A stretch of DNA of 64,000 nucleotides, from contig CAMGYJ010000006.1 in assembly GCA_946122785.1 (NCBI GenBank), positions 34,058,066 to 34,122,065 of the forward strand, given 5' to 3'. Every line of letters begins with the position of its first letter. Within the stretch, counting starts at the first letter, position 1. Source of the stretch: Linum tenue (lineage: Eukaryota > Streptophyta > Magnoliopsida > Malpighiales > Linaceae). The notes beneath the pieces were generated by a model, which was not told where the DNA came from, did not search any database, and was given only the letters and a program-made list of their open reading frames with translations. The position numbers and the translations under genes are program-made. Shown here in pieces: positions 11,641 through 23,571 of this stretch.

Positions 11641-13079
11641 GTTACTGCAAGACATCTAGTATGATGTCTCCGTCTAGCTTAAGACGTTAAATTAGCGCTT
11701 GTTGGGAGGCAACCTAACGCTATTGTGAGCTTTCTTCTTTTAATCGTGATGTTGAATATTGTTATGTGTAATAACCTCACCTTGAGCTAGAATCTGTGTG
11801 TGTTTGCTTGTGTTTACTTTTTCTTTTTGAAGCTCCAAATCTCCTATCCTGGTCTATGTCCAACTTTCACTTGCTTTTATTCGGTAACTTCTTCACCCTA
11901 CCCTTATTCTCCATTGAAGACACTGTCGTGCTTAAGTGTAAGGGGTGTATCATTTGTAATTAGCATGTGAATGTGTGTGAATGCTTGATCAAAGTGGTCG
12001 GTTTGTGGAGAATCTTGTGTTTATTGGCATTGACTTTGGATTGTTTACTTGTGATCGAGTGCATCCTATTATGATGATTGAGAATTGCATTAGGTTGGTG
12101 CAAGTGTTTAGTTCTCATATGTGTGCAAATAGATGGATGCCTTGACTTGAGTACTCATTGATTGCAACTGCCATGCATAGAATTTTGAAATTGGAATGGA
12201 TGATTGAGCGGCTAGGTAGCCATGTGAGATTTGTGTCGATCGTATTTTTCATGTGTGTTAGATCCCTCTTGCTATGACGAGTAACATTCACGTTGTCATT
12301 AGCGAGGAAGATGGAAGCACGGGATTAGTCCACACCCAAAAAGTTGATTATCCCAAAACATTTTATTCCCTAGTCAACCCTTTTGAGTCGTGTGACTTAG
12401 GGTTGTTCTCATTGTATGAGCTTTTGCTACTTGAGTTAATTGAGATTGATAGAGAGACCCTTTGCTTTCTTCGTGTCTAAACCGTTGTGAGTCATCCTTG
12501 TGTCCCAGAGCTCTCGTTTTCGAGCTCTATTGAGATTCTATATAGGTGAGTTTTGCACGGTTCTAATTAGGACGAATTAGGGCAAACCTCATACTACGCT
12601 TTAGCACCTTGGGTAGGTTGTATTTTGGCCGTCCAGACTATGGTTCGAGAGAGAAGCCTAGGCAATCCTTAGTGGATTAGCCAAGAGAGCTACTTTGGTA
12701 GCTTGATTTCACATCCCTTGGCCTAATGACGAGAGAGTGAAGCTTCTTCACTTGTTGCGCTTCACTACCATTTACAACCGTTTTTACCACACATTTGCAT
12801 TTGGTTCAACAAATTGTGATAACTAGTTAAGGGGACCAACACCCGGGTGAAGTCTTCTCAATTAATATTCATAACCATTACCTTTCCAATTGTTTTTAAC
12901 TGTAGTCCATAGTTTTAATAAAAAAAAAATGATTACTAGATGATGTTACAAACAGTCGAAGTAGGGGTACATGGACTGGCCCGGGTTTGACATTTAAATA
13001 CTTACTCTATACTGCACCCGGCTAGGGTTTATACTTGTGTCTTGGTCGGGATTTAAATTGTGGTACTCGGGACGAGTCA
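11641..13079 (+). mobile_element. Athila-type 3' tail and LTR end (element G), degraded
   Basis: The 'agcgcttgttgggaggcaacc' motif (11694-11714) follows the decayed integrase. A purine tract block 'cattgaagacactgtcgtgcttaag' begins near 11913, and 'aacattcacgttgtcattag' lies near 12284. The bulged hairpin expected after the purine tract was not found. From about 12540 the sequence becomes LTR-like, ending 'cgggacgagtca' near 13079. It looks like the 3' half of the element whose RNase H/integrase precedes it. Confidence 0.5.
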
Positions 13080-14149
13080 ACCTATCATGCATACTAGAGA
13101 TGTGCTTCGATCAGAACGCGTACTTCTCTAACGTTTTTTTGCGACTGCATACCTATAGCAGGGGTTCGGTCTCCACGTCCACTAAGGAACCCTAAGATCT
13201 TTCATCTATCCTTAATCTTCTAGTTGGCGCTACATAGTCTAATCCTAAAATTTCCACTTAGTGTTAACTCAGTTGTAGGCTAGTAGGGAAGAGTTGGGCG
13301 ACTTACCCAAGCATAATTAAGCATAAATTGACTAAAACTAGTATATTCATACATAAACCTTAACACGGTTACATCTACATTCTAATCATAAATCTAGGGT
13401 TTGGGGGACAAAGCACCAAAGTACCTTGAGGGATTACCCCATGAAGAGGGGGAGAAAAGACATACAAAGACGGGAAGAAAACATGAAGAAAGGTCTTCAA
13501 GTGGTAGAAATCCTCCTCCAAGGGTATTAGTACCCTATTTATAGAATTCTGCAGACAAGCGCAAGTTCACGGACACAGAGTAGAAGATCGCGACCATGAG
13601 GGTTATGAAATTCTGAGGACACAGACAACTTCGCGGGCAAGGGGCATAAGATCGTGGCCGCGAGAAGCTTCGATCTTGAGGTTGCCATTTTGTGCTTTGA
13701 AAGTTGGGAAGTTCGAGGTCTGAGTTCATGGTCGCGATCCATAACTCACGGTCATTCTCGCGGGCTTGGATGAAGGAGGTCGTGAGTCGGCTATCAAGAC
13801 TTTCTACTCCTTCCTTATTGGCTACTCTTGAAGTTTGCGCCCTTGGCTCCAGAGTTCGTAGTCGTGGTCGTGGTCTTAGCCATGAGCGTTGCGATCTTGG
13901 TGCTCTAGGTCGCGCCCATGGCTACTGAGCTCGCAATTATCTCCATTTTGGCCCCTTTTACTACACAATAGCCTCATTTTCTTCCTCTTTTTGCTTGTAA
14001 CGTCAAATGCAACCTATAATAACATGATATAACAAAACAAAGCCATCTAGACTACAAATGATGTTTTATAAATCAAATCATGCTCAAAATGACAATAAAA
14101 CACCTAATAAATGAAGGCTAAATAACACATTTTTTGGTGTTATCACTTT
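13080..14149 (-). mobile_element. Athila-type LTR, minus orientation, probably solo or truncated
   Basis: Read on the minus strand it starts TGATAACACCAAAAAATG at 14149, the TGATA start shared by the other LTRs, and contains a palindrome-type cluster at 13560-13930 with TCGCGG/CCGCGA half-sites. No purine tract or internal domain adjoins it, because the gene island begins at 14150. The lower boundary is uncertain. Confidence 0.5.
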
Positions 14150-14913
14150 GCATTTTGACAGAACCCAGACTTGATCTAACGCGCTAATTTAAAAAAAAGA
14201 TAAAATGAACATCCAACCCAAACCCGTCAGCACTGAATTTTACCCGCTTTAACTAACTTAAATCCAGTTGGATACTTATTTGTAGGATTCAAGTGCCATC
14301 CCCTAGCAACTAGCAAGTGACCGGGCTCAAAGTAGTACTCGGATTATGGAGATCGATGGAGATAGCCTCCTGTCGTGTCTGTCTTCCAAATGGATGCAAC
14401 AACACATCACACTCACAGAACAGCGCATCTCCCTGTTTATTTAGAATACGAAACCCTCCAACACAACAACTAACCCAACTCTCCTCCTCTTCCACTTTCC
14501 AATCTCCCCCGCCGCCGTGCACCGACGCCTCTCAACTGCAGACCGACACCTCCTCTCTCCGGCGGTGTACATTTTTCCATCCAACCTCTCTTTCTCATCT
14601 CTCAGTCCTGCTTTTCTGTTCAGAATAACACCAAATGTGGAAGCAGAGTAAGAATTCGACCAGATCCATCTGTCCAAATTAAAATAATAGATTTTCATTC
14701 CACACCCAAAATCAACCCAAGACAAATCAAGATTTCAGATCCCTTTTCTCTCTGTCTCTCCTCTGTCATCCACATTATTGTTACGTAATACCCATAAAAG
14801 AACCAGAGAGCACAGTGAGGGAGAGAAAGAGATAGATGCTTCAACTTCACGAAAGCTCTATAATTGGAGCTAGGTGAAGTGGGTGCGGATTCTCTTTGGG
14901 CTGTTGAATTTGA
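14150..14913 (+). promoter_or_regulatory. XXT5 upstream region and probable 5' UTR
   Basis: This stretch has no mobile-element hallmark. It is rich in C/T tracts at 14460-14590 and 14740-14770 and in GA tracts at 14815-14835, as is common in plant promoters and 5' UTRs. A 103-codon frame at 14317-14628 has low-complexity P/S/T composition and is probably chance. No clear TATA box could be fixed. Confidence 0.45.
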
Positions 14914-16314
14914 ATGGGGCAAGACAACGGCTCCACCTTCACAACCCAGAAGCGATCCAGCGGCGGCGGTTCAGCGTTGCCCACCACCAACGGAAGAGCA
15001 GCAGGCGCCGCCGCCCGTACAATGATCCCTCGCGGCAGGCAGATCCACAAGACCTTCAACAACATCAAGATCACAATCCTGTGCGGCTTCGTTACCATCC
15101 TCGTCCTCCGTGGCACAATCGGAATCGGCAACTTATCCAGCTCCGAAGCCGACGCCGTCAACCAAAACCTCATCGAAGAGACCAACCGCGTACTTGCCGA
15201 GATCCGCTCCGACAAGGACCCCGACGATCCTGCCGACTCCACCGACGAGCCCCAATTCCTCTCCCTCAACGACACCTACACCCTCGGCCCCAAAATTGTC
15301 GGTTGGGATCAACAGCGTAAGGTATGGCTCTCCCAAAACCCTGAATTCCCCAGCTCCGTCAACGGCAAACCTCGAATTCTCCTCCTCACCGGCTCCCCTC
15401 CAAACCCATGCGACAACCCCATTGGGGATCATTACTTGTTGAAGGCCGTTAAGAACAAGATTGATTACTGTAGGATTCATGGGATTGAGATTGTTTACAA
15501 CATGGCTCATTTGGACAAGGAGCTCGCTGGGTACTGGGCAAAACTGCCCATGATTAGGCGGCTCATGTTATCTCATCCTGAAGTGGAGTGGATTTGGTGG
15601 ATGGATAGCGATGCTATGTTTACTGATATGGTGTTTGAGGTCCCTCTCTCCAAGTACTCTAACCATAACCTGGTGATCCATGGCTACCCGGATTTGCTAT
15701 TCGAGCAGAAATCGTGGATTGCATTGAACACTGGTAGTTTCTTGTTCAGGAATTGCCAATGGAGTCTTGATTTGCTTGATACATGGGCTCCAATGGGTCC
15801 AAAGGGCCCGATCCGTGAGGAAGCAGGGAAAGTGTTGACTGCTAACCTGAAAGGGAGGCCGGCATTCGAGGCTGATGATCAGTCTGCATTGATCTATTTA
15901 TTGCTCTCACAGAAGGAGAAGTGGATGGACAAGGTGTATGTGGAGAATCAATATTACTTGCACGGGTACTGGTTAGGTTTGGTGGAGAGGTATGAAGAAA
16001 TGATTGAGAAGTATCATCCCGGTTTGGGAGACGAGAGATGGCCTTTCGTAACTCATTTCGTTGGATGCAAGCCTTGTGGGAGCTATGGGGATTACCCGGT
16101 TGAGCAGTGCCTGAAGAGCATGGAGAGGGCTTTCAATTTTGCCGACAATCAGGTGCTTAAGTTTTATGGGTTCGGACATAGAGGGCTGTTGAGCCCCAAG
16201 ATCAAGAGGATCGCAAATGAAACTGCAACTCCATTGGAGTATATGGACCAAGTTGATATTCGTCGTCCGGTCCACGGGGATGAGAGCAGCGGATCTAGTG
16301 AAACAAAGAGCTAA
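14914..16314 (+). CDS. XXT5: Probable xyloglucan 6-xylosyltransferase 5 (GT34)
   Basis: This 466-codon intact single-exon gene encodes a Golgi type II membrane glycosyltransferase that transfers alpha-xylose from UDP-xylose to the beta-1,4-glucan backbone of xyloglucan. The start 'MGQD' followed by a Gly/Ser-rich tail and PRGRQIHKTFNN is characteristic of XXT5 rather than XXT1/XXT2. Residues about 50-65 (ITILCGFVTILVLRGTIG) form the single membrane anchor. A stem of about 70 residues leads to the GT34 catalytic domain from about residue 145 (RILLLTGSPP). The metal-binding DXD motif is in 'WWMDSDAMFTD' (about 228-238). GRPAFEADDQSA, YHPGLGDERWPF and HFVGCKPCG are other family landmarks. Length equals the family norm. 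The first 500 bases are clearly more C/G-rich than the rest. It is flanked on both sides by retrotransposon remnants, and no frame damage is seen. Confidence 0.93.
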   Translation: MGQDNGSTFTTQKRSSGGGSALPTTNGRAAGAAARTMIPRGRQIHKTFNNIKITILCGFVTILVLRGTIGIGNLSSSEADAVNQNLIEETNRVLAEIRSDKDPDDPADSTDEPQFLSLNDTYTLGPKIVGWDQQRKVWLSQNPEFPSSVNGKPRILLLTGSPPNPCDNPIGDHYLLKAVKNKIDYCRIHGIEIVYNMAHLDKELAGYWAKLPMIRRLMLSHPEVEWIWWMDSDAMFTDMVFEVPLSKYSNHNLVIHGYPDLLFEQKSWIALNTGSFLFRNCQWSLDLLDTWAPMGPKGPIREEAGKVLTANLKGRPAFEADDQSALIYLLLSQKEKWMDKVYVENQYYLHGYWLGLVERYEEMIEKYHPGLGDERWPFVTHFVGCKPCGSYGDYPVEQCLKSMERAFNFADNQVLKFYGFGHRGLLSPKIKRIANETATPLEYMDQVDIRRPVHGDESSGSSETKS

Positions 16315-17006
16315 CTTGGGAGGTGAAAGCACATCAGTTTCTTACAATGTGTGTCATACTTTTGTAGGTAAATGTAAGCCTTTTTTTGTGAAACGTGTAA
16401 TTCCTTCCTCCAGTCCAAAAGGCAGGCCTACTACACTTCAACAGAGTTTTACAGCTTTTTTCACGTAAGTTTTTTCTTTCAATGTTGTGTTTGTTTTGTT
16501 TTCCGAGAACACCATGGGTAGAGTTAATTTTTAAATGGAGAATTCAGTTTAGCCTTCCCTGCTCTGTGTTTTGGTTGTCGATGGGGTAAATCGATGATTA
16601 ATCAGCTATATATTGACTTACTTTTCTGATGCTGAATGTGGTGTGGTGCATATGAATGTTTGATTTCCCGCTGCATGGCATATGCTGCAATGAGAAGAAG
16701 TTGAACTCTTTTTCTTAAACTCAAACTTAGCCAACGAGATTACCTGCTTTTGGGTTTGTGGCGTTTTGCGACATAAGTCATGCTGATATCTCGTAACTGA
16801 CCTGCAATGGGGGAGTAAATTCCGGGGATTCATGTTCGTGGCACTTGATATTTATTTCACTTGTCTCATTGTTTCCGATAGACAGAAGAAGAACTAGGGA
16901 TTGAAGAATTTGAGAACTAGAGATTCGAGCGAGAATTGAGAAGAGAACCGGGGAAGAGAATCGAGAGAAGAGATTAGGGATTGGGTTCAATATTATGATA
17001 TATTCC
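16315..17006 (+). other. XXT5 3' UTR and intergenic DNA
   Basis: The first 150-250 bases are T-rich and suit a plant 3' UTR and polyadenylation region. The rest has no supported gene. Several repeats of a 'gagaagagaatcgagag'-type purine motif occur at 16880-16985. Confidence 0.5.
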
Positions 17007-17510
17007 TGTTGGGGGTATTACCTAGCAGCTAGGAGTTTGGGCTCCCAAGGAAAGAGAGTTGGGGGGCAAGGCCCAAAAAGAAGGGATCCACTAGAGGCCC
17101 TTGGGCCCAGACAAGGGAAAGGGCCCAAAGAATAAAACGCCAAAAGCAAAGTTGAGGCCAGCTGTCCGGTGGACCACTGCCTGCGGGCGCCTGTCATGTG
17201 TCAGGAGCCTGGCAAAGCAGTTGGATGCCTGTCATGTGTCAGGAGCCTGACAAGGCAGTTGGGTGTCTCACAGAGGGGACACAGAGCATTAAATGAGGAT
17301 AGTGACGTGGAGGAGATCAGCCTCGAGTTCGGTGAGTATAAATAGGGGTAGTCGGTAGCATTTATGCAGGTTGGATTCTCTCACACTAAAATACTACTTG
17401 AGAACTCTACTCTCCCTAGGAAACTAACTTGGGCGTCGGAGGATTAACGGGCCGCAGCGCCCTCCTCTTTGTGTGTGTAGGTCGACGCCGGGCGGAGGGA
17501 GACGTCCGAA
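17007..17510 (+). mobile_element. Tat-like gypsy LTR fragment
   Basis: It starts TGTTGGGGGTATTACC, contains a TATA box in 'gagtataaatagggg' (about 17334-17348), and continues through 'ctctcacactaaaatactacttgag' to 'acttgggcgtcggagg', a passage typical of Tat/Retand-type LTR R-U5 regions. No primer site or internal domain follows, and the 3' end is unclear, so it is a fragment or solo LTR. Confidence 0.55.
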
Positions 17511-18179
17511 TAGTGAAGGGGGTATAGTGGCTCAAACAATTCCAAATAATCATCCGAATGAGATTCTCCTCCTTAAATAGTCCATGTATGAAAATCAACC
17601 TCCCGCATGTGAAGGGGATCAAGCTTGCTTGGAGGAAGAGGAAGATGGAGCATCCTTGCGGTGGGTGGGTTTCGGATGTTTTCCCGATCAAGCGGCGGCG
17701 GTGCGACTCAGGTCATGATTCCTCCAATGATAGATCACCATCACCAGACATTGGAGATACATCCTTCGCTGAGGAGAAGGAAGAAGAAGCCGTTGATACC
17801 TTTGATTGGAGGCTCTTGCCTTCAGAGTTTGGGTTCCGCGTTTGCTAAACACGGCAGAGTTTCTGCCAGGAACAAGGTGTGGAACTGGAGAAATATTCTG
17901 ACGGGAGTCACTAACCTATCTGAACTCTACTCATTACAGGAATGACTCGGACATGATAAAGGAAATTGCGGGGAAGATATAAAAGGAGTTGACCCAAACA
18001 TATCCAAGAATCAACAAGCATATGGTTGGAATTTACAGGCGCGTGAAGGTTGTAATCACAGTCCTTCGTCCCTTTCGTAAGTCCCTTCATTACCAATCAT
18101 CAAACGTCCTCGACCGGTCGCTGGAGGCTCACTGGATTTTAGTACAATAATTATTGTGTTTAATACCACTTTTACTCAA
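17511..18179. other. Unassigned sequence
   Basis: Several short overlapping frames exist on the plus strand (96 codons at 17558-17848, 106 codons at 17625-17945) with acidic and arginine-rich stretches, but none shows a recognisable domain. It may be a decayed LINE 5' part or unrelated insertions. Confidence 0.3.
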
Positions 18180-19790
18180 GTATGTTACAAGGCTTAACGG
18201 CTAGCGCCAAAAAAGTCTTAATTGTGCTTTGACTGCTTTCAATTCGTCTCCTTAATGACGAACTAGCCTTCCACAACCGATGCTTTAGCCAGTATAATGG
18301 GCGTAATCAAAGGGCTTTCACAAATCAAAACGCTTCCAAGGCCCTAATTAATTCAATCTTCCAAAAATGCGATACTAGAATAGTACGACCAGCAATGAAT
18401 TGCTCGAATTAAATGACCACTTTAAGGATAAGTTACAACATTCTTTAGCTCAAAATAATAGAGTCCCCTGTAATTTCGATTTTGAATTGAGCAGGCACAA
18501 ATCAAAGGAAATTCAATCCACCTTTTAATACCCATCTTCATTTTACCATTTCTAAACGGTCACCAATTTGGATCAATGTAGGAGAGATTCCAGGCATTTA
18601 TTCACCTATCATGAACTTCTTTCCACTAAATTTTACCTCATTGTATTTCTAGGTATCACAACAAGATACGAGAGTATGGCACTACAGAAATGATGAAAAG
18701 TACACAGTCAAATCGAGATATCAACTAGCGACAAAATCAGTCTTGCAGTAAGTAGGAAACCAATGGTGCTTATAATCGATCCACCCATTTGGAAAAAGAT
18801 CTGGAATACCCACGTCACTTCAAAGTTTAAATTCTTCATATCGCAATATCTTAGGATCATTCTACTCACTGTGGTAGCCTTACAAACACGTGGAGTTAAT
18901 TGCCTCAGTAGATGTCCTGTATGCTAGAGACATAGAGAGCATTGAACACTTATTCTTCAGATGCCCCCTAGCCACCAAGTTGTGGACCTTAGTGGGATTG
19001 AGCAACTTAATTGATCCGCACTGACTGTTAACTTTAGTCTATGGTGGCGACATGTCATGATTTCTGAGATCTCCCTATTCCACATTCTCCAATGCATTTG
19101 TTTACTTACGAGAATCTGGAAGACTATAAATAAATTGATTTTTTTTATTTCTACAAACATCATGTCTGTTCCCTAGCCAGACAATCCTACAACCAGGTCA
19201 TAGAAGTTTCCAGTTTGCTCCCCCCTCATCCAACCCCAGGTCAATCCTCCCATTTCCTCCTCCACCAGCTTGGACGTCTCCACTAATCGGCTTTTTGAAG
19301 ATCAGTTTCGATGCATATATTCGCGAATTAGGGTGCTCGTCGGGTCTTGTCGTACGTGGTTCATACGGGCATGTGGTGGTGGCATCCGGTTGGCGACACC
19401 AAGGAGTAGTCGACCCTGACCTGGCAGAGCTCCTAGTAGTGAGAGATGCTAAGTCCTTAGTCGCTTCGAGATCCTTGACTCATGTGATGGTGGAAGGTGA
19501 CTCCGAGGTGGTCGTCAACCAGATCCGACATGGTGTACTAGAAGATTCTGTTGAAGGTCCAGTCTTCAGGAGCGTCATAAGATCCTACATTTTCCAGTTT
19601 GTATAGAGTTTAGGGCGGTTCCTAAGGCAGGATTGAGTGGCGCGTAAAGCACAGCTTTTGTCTCTCCTAGAGTTACAATCTTTCAATTTTCTTGGGTGGT
19701 TGCATTGGGATTTCGATTGTAAGGGATTCCTGGATTGTTTTGTCAACTCTTTTCTTCTCTTGATATCACTCGGAAATAAAAAATAACTAA
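18180..19790 (+). pseudogene. LINE retrotransposon 3' end: RT tail, zinc domain and RNase H
   Basis: From about 18670 broken frames encode pieces typical of plant L1-type ORF2 ends: VWHYRNDEKYTVKSRYQLA, a 'WKKIWN' segment, then CPVCYARDIESIEHLFFRCP, the CCHC-like domain of the RT C-terminal region. An open frame at 19295-19606 encodes the RNase H-like domain: FDAYIRELGCSSGLVVR, a DLAELLVVRDA helix and VEGDSEVVVNQI (acidic catalytic positions). The 3' end is A-rich ('ggaaataaaaaataac') near 19785. Stops and shifts before 19290 show it is dead. The match from 18180 to 18660 is weak. Confidence 0.65.
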
Positions 19791-19904
19791 TAATAATACC
19801 TGAACCACCCAGCCACACACAACTCAACCCGACCCGCCCCCTATGCCCGTGTTTCCATCATCCCTCCCCTCTTCAGATCTCACATTGCCCTCAATATCAA
19901 AGCA

Positions 19905-20227
19905 TGGGTAGCGTTGCACCAGCGTGGAAGTCTCCTCCCACGTGGCATCCTCCAGAACCAGCGGTGAGGGTAGAATTTCACCATCACCATGTCTCCCTCT
20001 TCAAACTCCAAATGCTGCCTCTTCTTGCCCGCACACTTCTTCATCTTATTACTAGCGTAGGCTAGGTAAGACTTGGCCATCTCCATCTTCTCGAACCAAC
20101 CTTTCGCAAACTTGTAGGCTGCCGAATTGTTGCCTCTATAGTCCGTTGCTGCCGTCGTAGCCGTCAACGGTTGTTGCCTCGTCGCCAACTCAAATGGACT
20201 CGTGTTGGTCGACTCGCTGTGGTGCAA
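19905..20227 (-). pseudogene. Chromovirus integrase C-terminus and chromodomain
   Basis: The frame begins in integrase C-terminal sequence (SPFELATRQQP, then EKMEMAKSYLAYASNKMKK, FEEGDMVMVKF). It then shifts: in another frame LEDATWEETSTLVQRYP follows, which is the end of a chromodomain ('ATWE-x-x-x-L-x-x-x-YP'). The segment between the GDMVMVK motif and the chromodomain is shorter than normal, so there is an internal deletion as well as a frameshift. Confidence 0.65.
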
Positions 20228-20640
20228 GTTGTAGGAAAATTGAGCCGTATCAATAAACTTTTCCCAATCTCAGTGGTTAGCACTCACATAGTGCTTCAAG
20301 TACCCGCTCCGTCTGTCCGTCGCTTTGTAGATGAAATGCTTTCGAATAGTTCTAGTCAGAGCCCATGATCTTGAACAACTCTCGCCAAAATTGGCCCGTG
20401 AAGCGCACATCGCTGTCGCTCACAATGTTGCTAGGAATGATCTCTTTCCTCAAGTTGGCCCATCTTGGCACGAACACACACTCTCCCTTGGTTATGATGA
20501 GCCTATCATTCATCCAAAGCCGTCGAGGCTTACTTTGCTCGATGTACTCGACCACGATTTTGGCGAAGGGGTCATGGTCAAGGCGTTCGACAATGCGCTC
20601 ATTCAAAGGAACACGGGCTGACTGATGCTTGTGGCTGCAC
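20228..20640 (-). pseudogene. Chromovirus integrase core fragment
   Basis: An 84-codon frame at 20352-20606 contains ERLDHDPFAKIVVEYIEQSK, then 'ISNIVSDSDVRFTGQFWREL'-like residues corresponding to the conserved 'SDRDxRFTSxFWxxL' of gypsy integrases (D and the following helix). It is broken on both sides. Confidence 0.65.
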
Positions 20641-21798
20641 TCTTGCGGCTATGAGCATCTGCAATGGAGTTCGTCTTTCCTGAATTGTACTCCATCACAA
20701 AGTCGAACTCGACCAAAAAATCTTGTCACCTCGCTTGCTTGGGGGTGAGCTTCTTCTGTGTAAGGAAGTAGCTCGTCGCAACGTTGTCTTCACTACGAAC
20801 TTTGATCCCAACAAGTAGTGCCTCCATGTGAGCTAGCAATGTGCCACGACCGTCATCTCCTTCTCTTGGATCGTGTATCGCCTCTCCGTCTCGTTGAGCT
20901 TCCAACTCTCGAAGGCAATGGGATGCCCATCTTTCATCAAAACACTGCCAATTGCAAAGTCAGATGCATCGGTCTGCACTTCGTAGGCCAACGTGCTTGT
21001 GCTCCTTCATCACCGTTGCATTCAAGGCCTCGAATGCTTCTTGGCACCTTTCCAACTAGTCCCAGACCTTGTTCTTCTTCAAAAAATACGTCAAGGGTGT
21101 TGCAATGTTGGAGTAGCCCTTGATGAACCTTTGTTAATAATTTGCAAGGCCGAGGCATTACCACAACTCTGGCACCTTCGTAGGCGGCTCCCATTCTTGG
21201 ATCGCTTCCACCTTCGCCCCATCCATTTTTAACATGCCTCCACCAATGATGTGCCCCAAGAATGGAACCTCCATGGTGGCAAAAGTTCACTTCTCCCTCT
21301 TGACATACAACTCGTTGTCGCGAATGACTTGGAAGACTTGACGTAGGTGCTCAGCATGCTCATTGAGTGTTTTATTATAAACTACGATGTCATCCAAGTA
21401 CACTACGACGAATCGATCCAAGAATGGCTCGAACGTTTAAGTCATCAAAGTTCAAAATGTGGTTGGTGCGTTGATAATACCGAATAACATCACATAAACT
21501 CGTAAGAGCCATACCTCGTCACACAAGTTGTATTTGGCTCTTTGCCTTCTGCTATCCGCACTTGATAGTAGCTCGAGCAAAGATCAATTTTGGTGAACCA
21601 CATCGCATCTCCAAGCTGGTCGAACAAGTCTGCGATGTTGGGAATCTGCCACTTGTTGATGCCTCTATAGTCGATGCACATGTGCAACGACGCTTCCTTC
21701 TTCTTTTGGAACAACACCAGTGCTCCAAAAGGTGACTTCGATGGCCGCATGTAGCTTGCGTCCAACAAGTACTTGAGCTGCCTTCACAACTCTTCCAA
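20641..21798 (-). pseudogene. Chromovirus reverse transcriptase and RNase H, broken
   Basis: A 92-codon frame at 21490-21768 shows RPSKSPFGALVLFQKKK, MCIDYRGINK, LFDQLGDAMWFTKIDL and YYQVRIAEG, the first RT blocks of Ty3/gypsy. The catalytic YLDD block is readable near 21395-21420 in another frame, followed by an EHLRQVF-type helix. RNase H-like pieces occupy about 20700-21290. Multiple shifts and stops make it non-functional. Confidence 0.75.
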
Positions 21799-23571
21799 CT
21801 ATAGTGGGGCCATGCGGTATGGTGCTAGCGAAGGGGGCTTCACTCTTGGTTCCAACTCGATCTTGTGGTCAACCTCTCTTCTTGGTGGCAGTTTCTTGGG
21901 CAACTCCGATGGCATCACATAATCGAATTCTTCAAGCACACCTTCGATGATGGGAGTTGTGATTCCCATCGAGCCTCCATCTTCCTCCATCTTCAAGGAC
22001 ACAAGAAATGGTGGCTCCTTCTTTTTGAACCCCTTCAAAACCTACCTTGCATACAAAGCACTATGGGGCCATCTTCTCTCAAGAGATGGACCCCATGGAA
22101 CTCCCCCTCCCTTCTCCAAGCACATCGTGTAAGAGTTGGGCTTCAAGAGCACTCTCTCCTTGTCGAGGAAGTGGACGCCAAGGATGATTGAGTGATCGTC
22201 CATGGCGATGATGGAAAAGTTGATGATGTCTTCCAACTCGCCAAACTTCACTGTGACGTGTGAGCAACTCCATGGATCGGGATCCACCAAGGCTTGATGC
22301 GAAGGAAGTTGTCCGTGGCACCGGTATCCACCAAGGCTTTTGACTCCCTGTGCATATATTGGGCCAGAACGTAGCACTTTCCACGCTTGCTCTCTTGACG
22401 TCTGTCTTCACCTGGCCAAGCTTGCGGATTGAGCCAATCCTGGCCTCCGCTGCCTTGGGCTCTTCATCTTGAGCTTTCATGGCCGGCAATCTCGCCTTTC
22501 TTGGGCAATCTCGCACTCGATGTGGACCATCACAAAGGAAACAAGTAAGAGGCTTTGGTTCGAACTTACCCCTTTGCTTGGACCACCATGTTGTGGAGTG
22601 CGAGTGCCTTCGTTGAAAGGTTGACGTGGTTCTCCATCCTTGTTGGGCTTTGAACTCTTCTCCTTGGTGCTGCTCTCTCACCTTTTCTACTCAACAAAAT
22701 CTTCGTTGTGGCCATGATTGTTGCAAGGTCTTGGACTCCTCGACGTTGCATCTCCATCTTGGCCCCGATTGCAGCCCATCAAGAAAGTCGTGCATTGCCT
22801 CCTTGTTCGTGATGCCTGGGATCTCAAGAAGAAGCTCCGAGAATTCATTCACATATTCTCAAACTCCAGCCCTCTAGGTGAGCCTCGTCAACTTCGAACG
22901 GGCTTCGAACTCCACGTTCTCTAGATAGAACCGCTTCTTGATTTCTCTCTTGAGATCATCCCATGTTGCCATCACACAAGTACCCCTTTCGACGTCTGCT
23001 TCATGCCGCCTCCACCAAACCATAGCAATATCGACCAAGTGAAGTGGAGCGGTATGAAGTTTTACCGCACCCTTTTCGATGTCGTATGCCTTGAAGTACT
23101 GCTCTAGAATCCAAAAGAAGTTCTCTAACTCACTCGCGTTCGTTGAACATCCGAAGTTCTTCAGTCTTGGAACGTCACCACGTGGGACAGATTGCATCGG
23201 GGATGGTTCGCTAGCCATGTCTCTCTTCATGAGAGTGATCTCACTCTTGAGATCTGCAATCTCCTCCTTCACGCCGGCCAACTAAGCCTGGACATGCTCT
23301 TTCACAACTTCGATCGCGTTGTTCATGGAGTTGGAGATGGCGTTGTTATGAGGGCAACAAGCTCTTCTCGCATTCCATCATTCCCGATCTCCAAGCTCGT
23401 CAACCGAGCAGTCACTCCTTCAACATCACTTTGGACTTGGACGAAGTTAGCTCCCAAATTCCCCATGGCGGTGACATCTTCAGCCACCTTCACCTCTACT
23501 CTAGAGACACACTTCTCTAAAGCTGCAACTGGATCACGAGTACTCGATGTGCCCTTAGGCCTCGAGGTCCT
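21799..23571 (-). pseudogene. Chromovirus gag and protease, broken
   Basis: Frame 22874-23281 encodes the central gag domain (SELENFFWILEQYFKAYDIE, VWWRRHEADVERGTC, FYLENVEFEAR). Frame 23323-23571 gives the upstream coiled coil and reaches the junction with element A. The nucleocapsid CCHC knuckle CFLCDGPHRVRDC lies near 22500-22545. Sequence at 22200-22240 resembles the protease region. It is divided into several frames by indels. The initiator codon on the far side of element A (near 37070) reads ATA rather than ATG. Confidence 0.7.
23567..23571. repeat. Target-site duplication of element A (left)
   Basis: GTCCT, identical to 36979-36983. Confidence 0.9.

Noticed and set aside
14317..14628. 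103-codon frame upstream of XXT5
   Set aside because: Low-complexity pyrimidine-rich leader sequence, no domain. It is better read as 5' UTR/promoter.
17416..17691. Minus-strand frame with a 'MIIWNC' word like a LINE endonuclease start
   Set aside because: Only a few residues fit and the rest does not follow the endonuclease pattern.
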